Of a DNA stretch of 13,805 bases, positions 7,421 to 13,805 are shown piece after piece (the first letter of the stretch is position 1; every line of letters begins with the position of its first letter). This DNA comes from an uncultured Lachnospiraceae bacterium. Lineage in GTDB: Bacteria; Bacillota; Clostridia; Lachnospirales; Lachnospiraceae. The stretch spans positions 9,935-23,739 of the forward strand of contig CAJUTD010000049.1 of assembly GCA_910589635.1 (NCBI GenBank), in the 5' to 3' direction. The translations under genes were made by a program, and so were the position numbers. The notes beneath the pieces are model-generated. The model ran no database searches and was not told where the DNA came from. It saw only the letters and a program-made list of their open reading frames with translations.

Positions 7421-8147
7421 GGTATTGCTGGAAACAAAAGAGCTGCGCAAGGATTTTGGCGGCAATCAGGTGCTTCGCGGCATCAGTACACAAATCTGCC
7501 AGGGAGAAGTGGTGGCGATTATCGGCCCTTCTGGCTGCGGAAAGTCGACATTCCTGCGTTCCCTAAACTTGTTGGAGACTCCGACTGGCGGAAGCGTTAT
7601 TTTTGAGGGCAAAGAGATTACGGCGCCCGGTGTGGATGTCAATAAAATCCGCCAAAAGATTGGTATGGTGTTTCAGCAGTTTAATCTATTTGCCAACTTG
7701 AGCATTCAGGAAAATATCACGCTTGCGCCTGTGAAATTAGGTCTGATGAGCAAAGAGGAAGCGGATAAACGTGCGTTGGAGTTATTAGAGCGCGTTGGGC
7801 TTCCTGATAAGGCGGGCGCCTATCCGTCTATGCTGTCCGGCGGACAGAAGCAGAGGATTGCCATAGCGCGTTCCCTCGCCATGAACCCGGACGTGATGCT
7901 GTTTGACGAGCCAACTTCTGCGTTAGACCCTGAAATGGTAGGCGAAGTACTGGAGCTGATGAAGGAACTGGCAAAGGACGGCATGACGATGGTTGTGGTG
8001 ACGCATGAGATGGGATTTGCCAGAGAGGTGGCAAGCCGTGTCATGTTCATCAATGAGGGCAAGATATGTGAAGAAAACGAGCCGCAAGAGTTTTTCAGCC
8101 ATCCTAAGAATCAGCGTCTTCAGGATTTTCTTGCTAAAGTGTTATAG
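7410..8147 (+). CDS. Polar amino-acid ABC transporter ATP-binding protein
   Basis: Cytoplasmic ATPase that powers the importer, 245 aa, normal for the GlnQ/HisP group. Walker A 'GPSGCGKST' is at 39-47, the Q-loop 'VFQQFNLF' at 87-94, the signature 'LSGGQKQR' at 142-149, Walker B 'VMLFDEPTSALD' at 162-173, and the switch histidine is H199 in 'VVVTHEM'. All catalytic motifs are intact. The start is GTG, supported by AGGAGG at 7394-7399, and overlaps the permease by 11 nt. It is the last gene of the operon and is followed at once by an intrinsic terminator. I leave the symbol empty because the amino-acid specificity is not visible. Confidence 0.96.
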   Translation: MNGKVLLETKELRKDFGGNQVLRGISTQICQGEVVAIIGPSGCGKSTFLRSLNLLETPTGGSVIFEGKEITAPGVDVNKIRQKIGMVFQQFNLFANLSIQENITLAPVKLGLMSKEEADKRALELLERVGLPDKAGAYPSMLSGGQKQRIAIARSLAMNPDVMLFDEPTSALDPEMVGEVLELMKELAKDGMTMVVVTHEMGFAREVASRVMFINEGKICEENEPQEFFSHPKNQRLQDFLAKVL

Positions 8148-8155
8148 ATTTTACC

Positions 8156-8190
8156 AAAACGTTGGGAGAGGAAACTTCCCAGCGTTTTTT
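8156..8190 (+). terminator. Intrinsic terminator of the ABC transporter operon
   Basis: A 12-bp stem pairs 8156-8167 (AAAACGTTGGGA) with 8177-8188 (TCCCAGCGTTTT) with one G-T pair and a 9-nt loop. The 3' arm runs into T6 at 8185-8190. It lies 8 nt after the ATPase stop codon. Confidence 0.88.
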
Positions 8191-8205
8191 ATCTTATAGG
8201 AGCTG

Positions 8206-8223
8206 AAGCGGACTTGTCCGCTT
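8206..8223. repeat. Perfect short palindrome between the ABC operon and dnaE
   Basis: AAGCGGAC-TT-GTCCGCTT is an 8-bp perfect inverted repeat with a 2-nt centre, 15 nt beyond the terminator and 5 nt before the proposed dnaE -35 element. A weak T-rich tail (TGTTCTT) follows. It could be a back-up terminator or an operator for dnaE; the sequence does not decide between them. Confidence 0.5.
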
Positions 8224-8228
8224 TGTTC

Positions 8229-8257
8229 TTGCACAATTTTGCGATAAAGGGTAAAAT
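8229..8257 (+). promoter_or_regulatory. Candidate promoter for dnaE
   Basis: TTGCAC (8229-8234, only 3 of 6 to consensus) and TAAAAT (8252-8257, 5 of 6) are 17 nt apart. The predicted start would leave a leader of about 30 nt before the dnaE ATG. It is the best pair in this short gap, but the -35 is poor. Confidence 0.35.
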
Positions 8258-8296
8258 AAAAAGAGCAGTTGATTACGATACGGAACGGAGGAAGCC

Positions 8297-11200
8297 ATGT
8301 CATTTACACATCTTCACGTCCATACAGAATACAGTCTTTTGGACGGCTCCAATAAGATAAAAGAGTATGTTTCCAGAGTGAAAGAACTGGGCATGGATGC
8401 AGCGGCAATCACAGACCATGGCGTGATGTACGGCGTCATTGATTTTTACCGTGCAGCCAAGGAAGCGGGCGTCAAGCCGATTTTGGGCTGCGAGGTCTAT
8501 GTTGCGCCTGGTTCCAGGTTTGACCGGGAGAAAGTGGAGGGGGAAGACCGCTACTTCCACTTGATTCTGTTGGCGGAGAATAATACCGGTTACCAGAATT
8601 TGATGAAGATTGTTTCCCGTGGTTTTACGGAAGGGTATTACTACCGCCCCAGGGTGGATAGGGAGGTATTGGAAACGTACCGTGAAGGGTTGATCGTGCT
8701 CAGCGCCTGTCTCGCCGGAGAGGTGGCGAAGCTTTTACAGCGCGGATTTTATGAGGAGGCAAAGGAGGCGGCGCTTTGGCATGACAGGACATTTGGGCAT
8801 GGGAACTATTTTCTCGAGCTGCAAGACCATGGGCTGCCGGAGCAGCAATACGTCAATCAGCAACTTTTTCGTTTGAGCCAGGAGACGGGTATTGCGCTTG
8901 TCGCTACCAATGACGTTCATTACACGTATGAGACCGACGTGGATTCTCACGATATTCTGCTCTGCATCCAGACAGGGAAAAAGCTGGCGGATGAAAACCG
9001 TATGCGTTATGAGGGCGGGCAGTATTATGTCAAGTCGGAAGATGAGATGCGTGCGCTGTTTCCCTATGCGCAGGAGGCTTTGGACAATACGGCCAAGATT
9101 GCCGAACGTTGCAATGTGGAGATTGAGTTCGGTGTAACGAAACTGCCGAAGTTTGACGTGCCAAAGGGGTATACGTCCTGGGAGTACTTGAATGAGCTTT
9201 GCCATGAGGGCTTAAAGAACCGTTATCCTGCGCATGACGGCATTGTGAAAATTCCGGGCAGGGAAGCGCCTCTGGAATTTGCCGAATTGAAAAGTCAGCT
9301 CCAGTATGAGCTTGACATTATTCAGCAGATGGGCTATGTAGATTATTTCCTGATTGTGTGGGATTTCATCCGTTTTGCCAGAGAGAATGGCATAGCTGTA
9401 GGACCGGGGCGCGGGAGCGCGGCGGGAAGCCTGGTGTCCTACACGCTGGAAATCACGAACATTGACCCCATCCGCTACAGCTTGATTTTTGAGCGTTTCC
9501 TGAACCCGGAGCGTGTGACGATGCCGGATATTGATATTGATTTCTGTGTGGACAGGCGGCAGGAGGTTATTGATTACGTCAGCGATAAGTATGGCAAGGA
9601 TCGTGTGGTGCAGATTGTCACATTTGGTACGATGGCGGCCAGGGGCGTTATCCGGGATGTGGGCCGGGTTATGGATCTGCCTTATGCTTTTGTGGACAGT
9701 ATTGCCAAACATATCCCCACGGAACTGGGAATCACGATTGATAAGGCTTTGAAAATGAATCCTGAGTTGAGAAGCCTCTATGAGAGTGATGAGAGCATTA
9801 AGAAGCTGATTGATATGTCCAAGCGTTTGGAGGGACTGCCACGGCATACTTCCATGCACGCGGCCGGAGTAGTCATCAGCTCGAAATCAGTCGATGAGTT
9901 CGTGCCCCTCTCAAGGGGAAGCGATGGCGCCATCACCACCCAGTTTACGATGACGACGTTAGAAGAGTTGGGACTGCTGAAAATGGATTTCCTGGGGCTT
10001 CGGAACCTGACGGTTATCCAACATACCGTAAATCTTATCCATGAAGGGCAGAAAGCAGCTAATCCCGGGATTTCAGAAGAGGAGCTTTTCGATATTGATA
10101 AGGTGGATTATGATGACAAAGCGGTGTTAGATTCCCTGGGCACCGGCAAGACGGACGGCGTGTTCCAGTTGGAGAGCGCGGGCATGAAGAATTTCATGAA
10201 GGAGCTAAAACCCCAGAGCTTAGAGGACATTATTGCAGGCATTTCTCTTTACCGTCCGGGTCCTATGGATTTTATCCCGGCTTATATCAGGGGCAAGAAC
10301 AATCCAGATTCCATCACTTACGACTGTCCGCAGTTAGAGCCGATTTTGGAGCCGACTTACGGCTGTATCGTCTATCAGGAACAGGTGATGCAGATTGTCC
10401 GAGACCTTGCCGGTTACACGCTTGGCCGAAGCGACCTTGTGCGCCGCGCCATGTCCAAGAAGAAGACTTCCGTCATGCAACAGGAGCGCAAGAATTTTGT
10501 CTATGGGAACCAGGAAGAGGGGGTTCCCGGCTGTATGAGCAATGGCATCAGCGAACAGACAGCCAATAAGATTTTTGACGAAATGACAGATTTTGCGAAA
10601 TATGCATTTAATAAATCACATGCTGCTGCCTACGCAGTGGTTGCATACCAGACAGCATATTTGAAATACTATTACCCAGTGGAGTATATGGCTGCGCTTA
10701 TGAATTCTGTGATGAACCATAATGCGAAGCTTTCGGAGTATATTTTTACCTGCCGCCAGATGGGTATCCAGGTGCTTCCTCCCAGCGTCAACGAGGGCAG
10801 CGGTGAATTTTCTGCATCAGGAAATGAGATTCGCTACGGCATGTCTGCCATTAAGAGTGTCAGTCCCCTTTTTATTGAAAAACTTTGCCAGGAACGCAAA
10901 GAGCGTGGGAAATTTAAAAGCCTCCCTGATTTCCTGACCCGGATGGCAGACAGCGAAATTAATCGGCGAATGGTAGAAAATCTCATCAAAGCGGGAGCGT
11001 TAGATAATATGGGCGCGACCAGGAAACAGTGCATGATGGCGTATGCGGGGATTATGGATGGCATTGCCCAGGATAAGAAAAATACCATGGCGGGACAAAT
11101 GACCTTATTTGACCTGGCGGGTGAGGAGGCTAAGGCGGATTTTGAGGTGAAGCTGCCGGATGTCGGCGAGTATGCCAAAGAAATGTATCTGGGATTTGAG

Positions 11201-11848
11201 AAAGAAGTGCTCGGCGTCTATATCAGTGGCCATCCCCTGGAAGAATATGAAGAGAAATGGCGAAAGAATATTACCAGGGTTACCACGGATTTTATGCTGG
11301 AAGAGGAGAGCGGGCAGACGCGCGTTGCAGATGGCGAGATTGCTATGGTAGGCGGTATGATTGTGGACAAAACGATTAAATATACCAAGAATAACCAGAC
11401 AATGGCATTTATCACGCTGGAAGATTTGGTGGGTACATTGGAAATCATCATTTTCCCCAAAAGTTATGAGGCCAACAACCGTATGCTGAATATAGACGAG
11501 AAGGTATTTGTGCGCGGGCGTGCAGCGACTGAGGACGAGAAGAATGCCAAGTTAATCTGCGAGCGCATGTATTCTTTTGACGATACCAAGAAGGAAGCAT
11601 GGCTGCAATTTGCTACAAAGGAGGAGTATGAAAAGCGGGAAAAGGAGCTGTTTGAGATTCTCAACAGCAGCGACGGTAACGACAGTGTAGTCGTCTACAT
11701 TTCCAGCGGGAAACAGATGAAACGGCTTCCACCCAGCAGGAGCATTGCGGCTGTGCCGGAGACAATTAACAGATTGACAAAATTTCTGGGTGAAAATAAT
11801 GTAAAAGTTGTAGAAAAGAATATTGAAAATCTTGCCAAAAGAGATTAA
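8297..11848 (+). CDS. dnaE: DNA polymerase III subunit alpha (DnaE)
   Basis: Replicative C-family DNA polymerase, 1183 aa, full length for clostridial DnaE. GGAGG (8287-8291) lies 5 nt before the ATG. The N-terminal PHP domain (about 1-210) starts 'HLHVHTEYS' and shows all nine residue types expected of a metal site: H7, H9, D16, H41, E66, H88, C138, D206, H208. The polymerase core holds the catalytic aspartates D411 and D413 in 'MPDIDIDF' and D564 in 'KMDFLG'. An OB-fold lies in the C-terminal part ('AMVGGMIVDKTIKY' to 'KVFVRGRAA'). There is no inserted DnaQ-type exonuclease, which separates it from PolC. In Firmicutes, DnaE usually works beside PolC at the fork. The gene lies between the terminated ABC operon and pfkA, 54 nt upstream of the latter. 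Confidence 0.97.
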   Translation: MSFTHLHVHTEYSLLDGSNKIKEYVSRVKELGMDAAAITDHGVMYGVIDFYRAAKEAGVKPILGCEVYVAPGSRFDREKVEGEDRYFHLILLAENNTGYQNLMKIVSRGFTEGYYYRPRVDREVLETYREGLIVLSACLAGEVAKLLQRGFYEEAKEAALWHDRTFGHGNYFLELQDHGLPEQQYVNQQLFRLSQETGIALVATNDVHYTYETDVDSHDILLCIQTGKKLADENRMRYEGGQYYVKSEDEMRALFPYAQEALDNTAKIAERCNVEIEFGVTKLPKFDVPKGYTSWEYLNELCHEGLKNRYPAHDGIVKIPGREAPLEFAELKSQLQYELDIIQQMGYVDYFLIVWDFIRFARENGIAVGPGRGSAAGSLVSYTLEITNIDPIRYSLIFERFLNPERVTMPDIDIDFCVDRRQEVIDYVSDKYGKDRVVQIVTFGTMAARGVIRDVGRVMDLPYAFVDSIAKHIPTELGITIDKALKMNPELRSLYESDESIKKLIDMSKRLEGLPRHTSMHAAGVVISSKSVDEFVPLSRGSDGAITTQFTMTTLEELGLLKMDFLGLRNLTVIQHTVNLIHEGQKAANPGISEEELFDIDKVDYDDKAVLDSLGTGKTDGVFQLESAGMKNFMKELKPQSLEDIIAGISLYRPGPMDFIPAYIRGKNNPDSITYDCPQLEPILEPTYGCIVYQEQVMQIVRDLAGYTLGRSDLVRRAMSKKKTSVMQQERKNFVYGNQEEGVPGCMSNGISEQTANKIFDEMTDFAKYAFNKSHAAAYAVVAYQTAYLKYYYPVEYMAALMNSVMNHNAKLSEYIFTCRQMGIQVLPPSVNEGSGEFSASGNEIRYGMSAIKSVSPLFIEKLCQERKERGKFKSLPDFLTRMADSEINRRMVENLIKAGALDNMGATRKQCMMAYAGIMDGIAQDKKNTMAGQMTLFDLAGEEAKADFEVKLPDVGEYAKEMYLGFEKEVLGVYISGHPLEEYEEKWRKNITRVTTDFMLEEESGQTRVADGEIAMVGGMIVDKTIKYTKNNQTMAFITLEDLVGTLEIIIFPKSYEANNRMLNIDEKVFVRGRAATEDEKNAKLICERMYSFDDTKKEAWLQFATKEEYEKREKELFEILNSSDGNDSVVVYISSGKQMKRLPPSRSIAAVPETINRLTKFLGENNVKVVEKNIENLAKRD

Positions 11849-11851
11849 AAT
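11823..11851 (+). promoter_or_regulatory. Sigma-A promoter for pfkA overlapping the end of dnaE
   Basis: TTGAAA (11823-11828, 5 of 6) and TAAAAT (11846-11851, 5 of 6) are separated by exactly 17 nt. The -10 element spans the dnaE TAA stop codon. The predicted start is about 45 nt before the pfkA ATG. No terminator is visible between dnaE and pfkA, so pfkA could be read both from here and from upstream. Confidence 0.6.
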
Positions 11852-11902
11852 AGAATAAATTGGATGTAATGGAATTTAACATAGATACAGGAGGAATTTG
11901 TT

Positions 11903-12877
11903 ATGGCAAAAGAAATAGAGACAATTGCAGTATTGACCAGCGGTGGCGACGCGCCAGGAATGAATGCTGCAATCCGCGCAGTCGTGCGGCAGGCGCTTTC
12001 ACGCGGCAAGAAAGTAAAGGGCATTAAACGAGGCTATGCAGGGCTGCTTCAGGAAGAGATTATAGATCTGGAAGCAAGAAGCGTATCAGATATTATTCAG
12101 CGGGGCGGTACAATTTTAGCAACTGCCAGGTGCAAAGAATTTACGACCCCGGAAGGACAGCAGTTAGGAGCAGAGATTTGCCGCAAACATGGCATTGACG
12201 GCGTTGTAGTCATTGGCGGCGACGGTTCTTTTAAAGGGGCGCAGAAGCTGGCGTCTCTGGGAATCAATACGATCGGTATTCCCGGAACGATTGATTTGGA
12301 TATTGCATGTACCGAGTATACCATTGGATTTGACACGGCAGTTAATACGGCCATGGATGCCATTGACAAGGTGCGCGATACTTCCACTTCCCATGAGAGA
12401 TGTTCCATTATTGAGGTTATGGGAAGAGGCGCAGGGTTTATCGCACTGTGGTGCGGTATTGCGAATGGCGCAGAGGATATCCTGCTGCCAGAGAAGTATG
12501 ACTATGATGAGCAGAAACTTGTGAATAACATTATCAATAACCGTAAGCGCGGTAAGAAACATCATATTATCATCAATGCGGAGGGCATCGGCCATTCTAC
12601 AAGCATGGCGAAGCGTATCGAGGCGGCTACCGGGGTGGAGACGCGCGCTACAATATTAGGGCACATGCAGCGTGGTGGGAGCCCGACCTGTAAGGACCGC
12701 GTCTATGCATCTACCATGGGAGCGTTTGCTGCCGATTTGCTGTGCGACGGCAAGTCAAACCGCGTGGTTGGTTACCGTCATGGAGAATTTGTTGATTTTG
12801 ACATTGACGAGGCGCTTTCTATGGAAAAGGCAATTTCGGAGTATCAGTTTAATATCTGTGAAAGCCTCAGCAAGTAA
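11903..12877 (+). CDS. pfkA: ATP-dependent 6-phosphofructokinase
   Basis: Phosphorylates fructose 6-phosphate to fructose 1,6-bisphosphate, the committed step of glycolysis, in the cytoplasm. At 324 aa it has the usual length of bacterial PfkA. AGGAGG (11889-11894) is 8 nt before the ATG. The nucleotide site shows 'TSGGDAPGMN' (12-21) and 'GGDGS' (105-109). Gly at 108 and at 128 ('PGTID') marks the ATP-using rather than the pyrophosphate-using type. D131 aligns with the E. coli catalytic base D127, and D133 with D129. 'VMGR', 'AEG', 'TRATILGHMQRGG' cover the sugar-phosphate site. Compared with E. coli and Geobacillus stearothermophilus enzymes, the Asn between the two Asp residues is Leu (L132) and the following 'GTD' is 'CTE'. 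R25 and R29 match E. coli effector-site R21 and R25. The RNA methyltransferase gene follows after 14 nt. Confidence 0.97.
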   Translation: MAKEIETIAVLTSGGDAPGMNAAIRAVVRQALSRGKKVKGIKRGYAGLLQEEIIDLEARSVSDIIQRGGTILATARCKEFTTPEGQQLGAEICRKHGIDGVVVIGGDGSFKGAQKLASLGINTIGIPGTIDLDIACTEYTIGFDTAVNTAMDAIDKVRDTSTSHERCSIIEVMGRGAGFIALWCGIANGAEDILLPEKYDYDEQKLVNNIINNRKRGKKHHIIINAEGIGHSTSMAKRIEAATGVETRATILGHMQRGGSPTCKDRVYASTMGAFAADLLCDGKSNRVVGYRHGEFVDFDIDEALSMEKAISEYQFNICESLSK

Positions 12878-12891
12878 GGAGACGCAGACAG

Positions 12892-13734
12892 ATGATTACA
12901 AGTTCCTCCAATTCCAGGATGAAATATGTCATACAGTTAAATAAAAAAGCAAGAACCCGCCGTCAAGAGCGGGTTTTTGTGGTGGAGGGAATAAAAATGT
13001 GCCTCGAAGCTCCCAGAGAACAGATACAGGAAATGTATGTATCAGAGAGTTTTCTTGCGGACCACTGTAATCAGGAACGGTTGGAGGGGTTTTATTATGA
13101 GGTTGTATCGGACAGTGTATTCAGCAAAATCAGCGATACCAAGACGCCCCAGGGTATCCTCTGCCTTGTGCAGATGCCGCGATATACCTTGGAGGATTTG
13201 CTGGGAGTGAGCGTCGGACATTGGCAGACAGACTTGCTTCCAGAGAAAGCAGATTCCTATGGACAAGAGGCCGAGAAGTGTGCTCCGCACCTGCTGATTT
13301 TGGAGAATATTCAAGACCCTGGGAATTTGGGTACAATGTTGCGTGCCGGGGAGGGTGCGGGCGTTACCGGCGTTATCATGGATGGGACGACGGTGGATAT
13401 TTTTAATCCCAAGACGATCCGTTCTACGATGGGGTCTTTGTTCCGTGTACCCTTTTATGTTACGGACAACCTTTCGCAGACGGTCAGCATTCTCAAAGAG
13501 AGCGGCGTTATCTTGTATGCTGCGTGTCTGGATGGGGTTCAGTTGTACGATGAACCTGATTATACGATGCCCTGCGGCTTTATGATTGGCAATGAGGCAA
13601 ATGGCTTGCGGGCAGAAACGGCGGCGCTTGCGGATGTCCGTATCAGAATTCCCATGCAGGGGAAAGTGGAATCTCTAAATGCAGCGGTGGCTTCCGCTTT
13701 ATTGATGTATGAAGCCAGCCGCCAGCGAAGGTAA
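12892..13734 (+). CDS. TrmH/SpoU-family RNA 2'-O-methyltransferase
   Basis: Likely methylates ribose 2'-O of an rRNA or tRNA nucleotide using S-adenosylmethionine; 280 aa. Residues 1 to about 105 form the substrate-binding domain typical of RlmB-like members ('KKARTRRQERVFVVEG', 'ISDTKTPQGILCLV'). The knotted SpoU domain carries motif 1 'ENIQDPGNLGTMLRAGEGAG' (138-157) with N145 and R151, motif 2 'STMGSLFRVPFY' (178-189), and motif 3 'FMIGNEANGL' (230-239) with 'IPMQGKVESLNAAVASALL' (253-271). The stretch between the two domains (about 106-133) is longer than I would expect for the family. AAGGAG (12876-12881) overlaps the pfkA stop and lies 10 nt before the ATG, so co-transcription with pfkA is likely. 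The RNA target (23S rRNA is the common one) cannot be told from sequence. Confidence 0.93.
   Translation: MITSSSNSRMKYVIQLNKKARTRRQERVFVVEGIKMCLEAPREQIQEMYVSESFLADHCNQERLEGFYYEVVSDSVFSKISDTKTPQGILCLVQMPRYTLEDLLGVSVGHWQTDLLPEKADSYGQEAEKCAPHLLILENIQDPGNLGTMLRAGEGAGVTGVIMDGTTVDIFNPKTIRSTMGSLFRVPFYVTDNLSQTVSILKESGVILYAACLDGVQLYDEPDYTMPCGFMIGNEANGLRAETAALADVRIRIPMQGKVESLNAAVASALLMYEASRQRR
12951..12978 (+). terminator. Terminator-like hairpin inside the start of the RNA methyltransferase gene
   Basis: The core stem pairs AACCCGC (12954-12960) with GCGGGTT (12969-12975), 7 bp with an 8-nt loop. It can extend to 10 bp with the flanking A/T run and one G-T pair. The 3' arm ends in T5 (12974-12978), followed by GTGG. 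It is 74 nt after the pfkA stop and 60 nt into the downstream gene. It has the form of an intrinsic terminator, but it lies over a protein motif conserved in the family, so its function is uncertain. Confidence 0.4.
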
Positions 13735-13805
13735 GCTGCTAGTACAACGAATATTAAGTAACTGATATCTTCACTTGTCTAATTGTTCATCTACTGCGTC
13801 AGAAA

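Noticed and set aside
9212..9859. A 215-codon minus-strand open frame opposite dnaE.
   Set aside because: It lies over the conserved polymerase core of dnaE, with no family resemblance; a reverse-frame artefact.
13771..13805. On the minus strand, a 10-codon open stretch reading 'SDAVDEQLDK' then stop, possibly the 3' end of a convergent gene.
   Set aside because: Too short to distinguish from chance; no homology, and no convergent terminator is visible before it.

Overview
The window looks like chromosome of a Gram-positive anaerobe of the Clostridia, most likely Lachnospiraceae. This is an inference. It rests on strong AGGAGG ribosome sites, a moderate base composition, a DnaE-type replicative polymerase next to ATP-dependent phosphofructokinase, a lipobox-type binding protein, and a huge secreted protein assembled from CBM-like, malectin-like, bacterial Ig-like, InlB-repeat and BspA-like LRR modules. 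All confident genes are on the + strand. No mobile element, CRISPR array, tRNA or rRNA is visible, and the longest non-coding gap is 236 nt (5680-5915).

Region 1 (1-5679) is the 3' part of a giant extracellular glycosidase-like gene that begins before the window. It holds the end of a clan-A (GH39-like) barrel and its beta-sandwich. These are followed by three CBM6/35-like modules, a small beta repeat, a CBM4/9-like module, a malectin-like plus Ig-like pair present twice, a third Ig-like domain, an InlB-type repeat and a lysine-rich LRR tail. An inverted-repeat structure follows the stop codon.

Region 2 (about 5830-8190) is a complete three-gene polar amino-acid ABC importer operon: lipoprotein binding protein, permease and ATPase. 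It has a candidate sigma-A promoter in front and a clear intrinsic terminator behind. The binding protein is the most striking item in the window. Its two halves are in the reverse of the normal family order: the segment that normally follows the first hinge strand comes first, and the normal N-terminal lobe comes last. It therefore reads as a natural circular permutation with all expected ligand contacts kept.

Region 3 (8206-13734) is housekeeping: dnaE (DNA polymerase III alpha with an apparently complete PHP metal site), pfkA (ATP-dependent phosphofructokinase with unusual residues beside the catalytic aspartates), and a TrmH/SpoU-family RNA methyltransferase 14 nt behind pfkA. A good sigma-A promoter sits across the dnaE stop codon and should drive pfkA on its own. 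A terminator-shaped hairpin lies inside the first codons of the methyltransferase gene and may reduce readthrough from pfkA. The last 71 nt hold no gene I can support.
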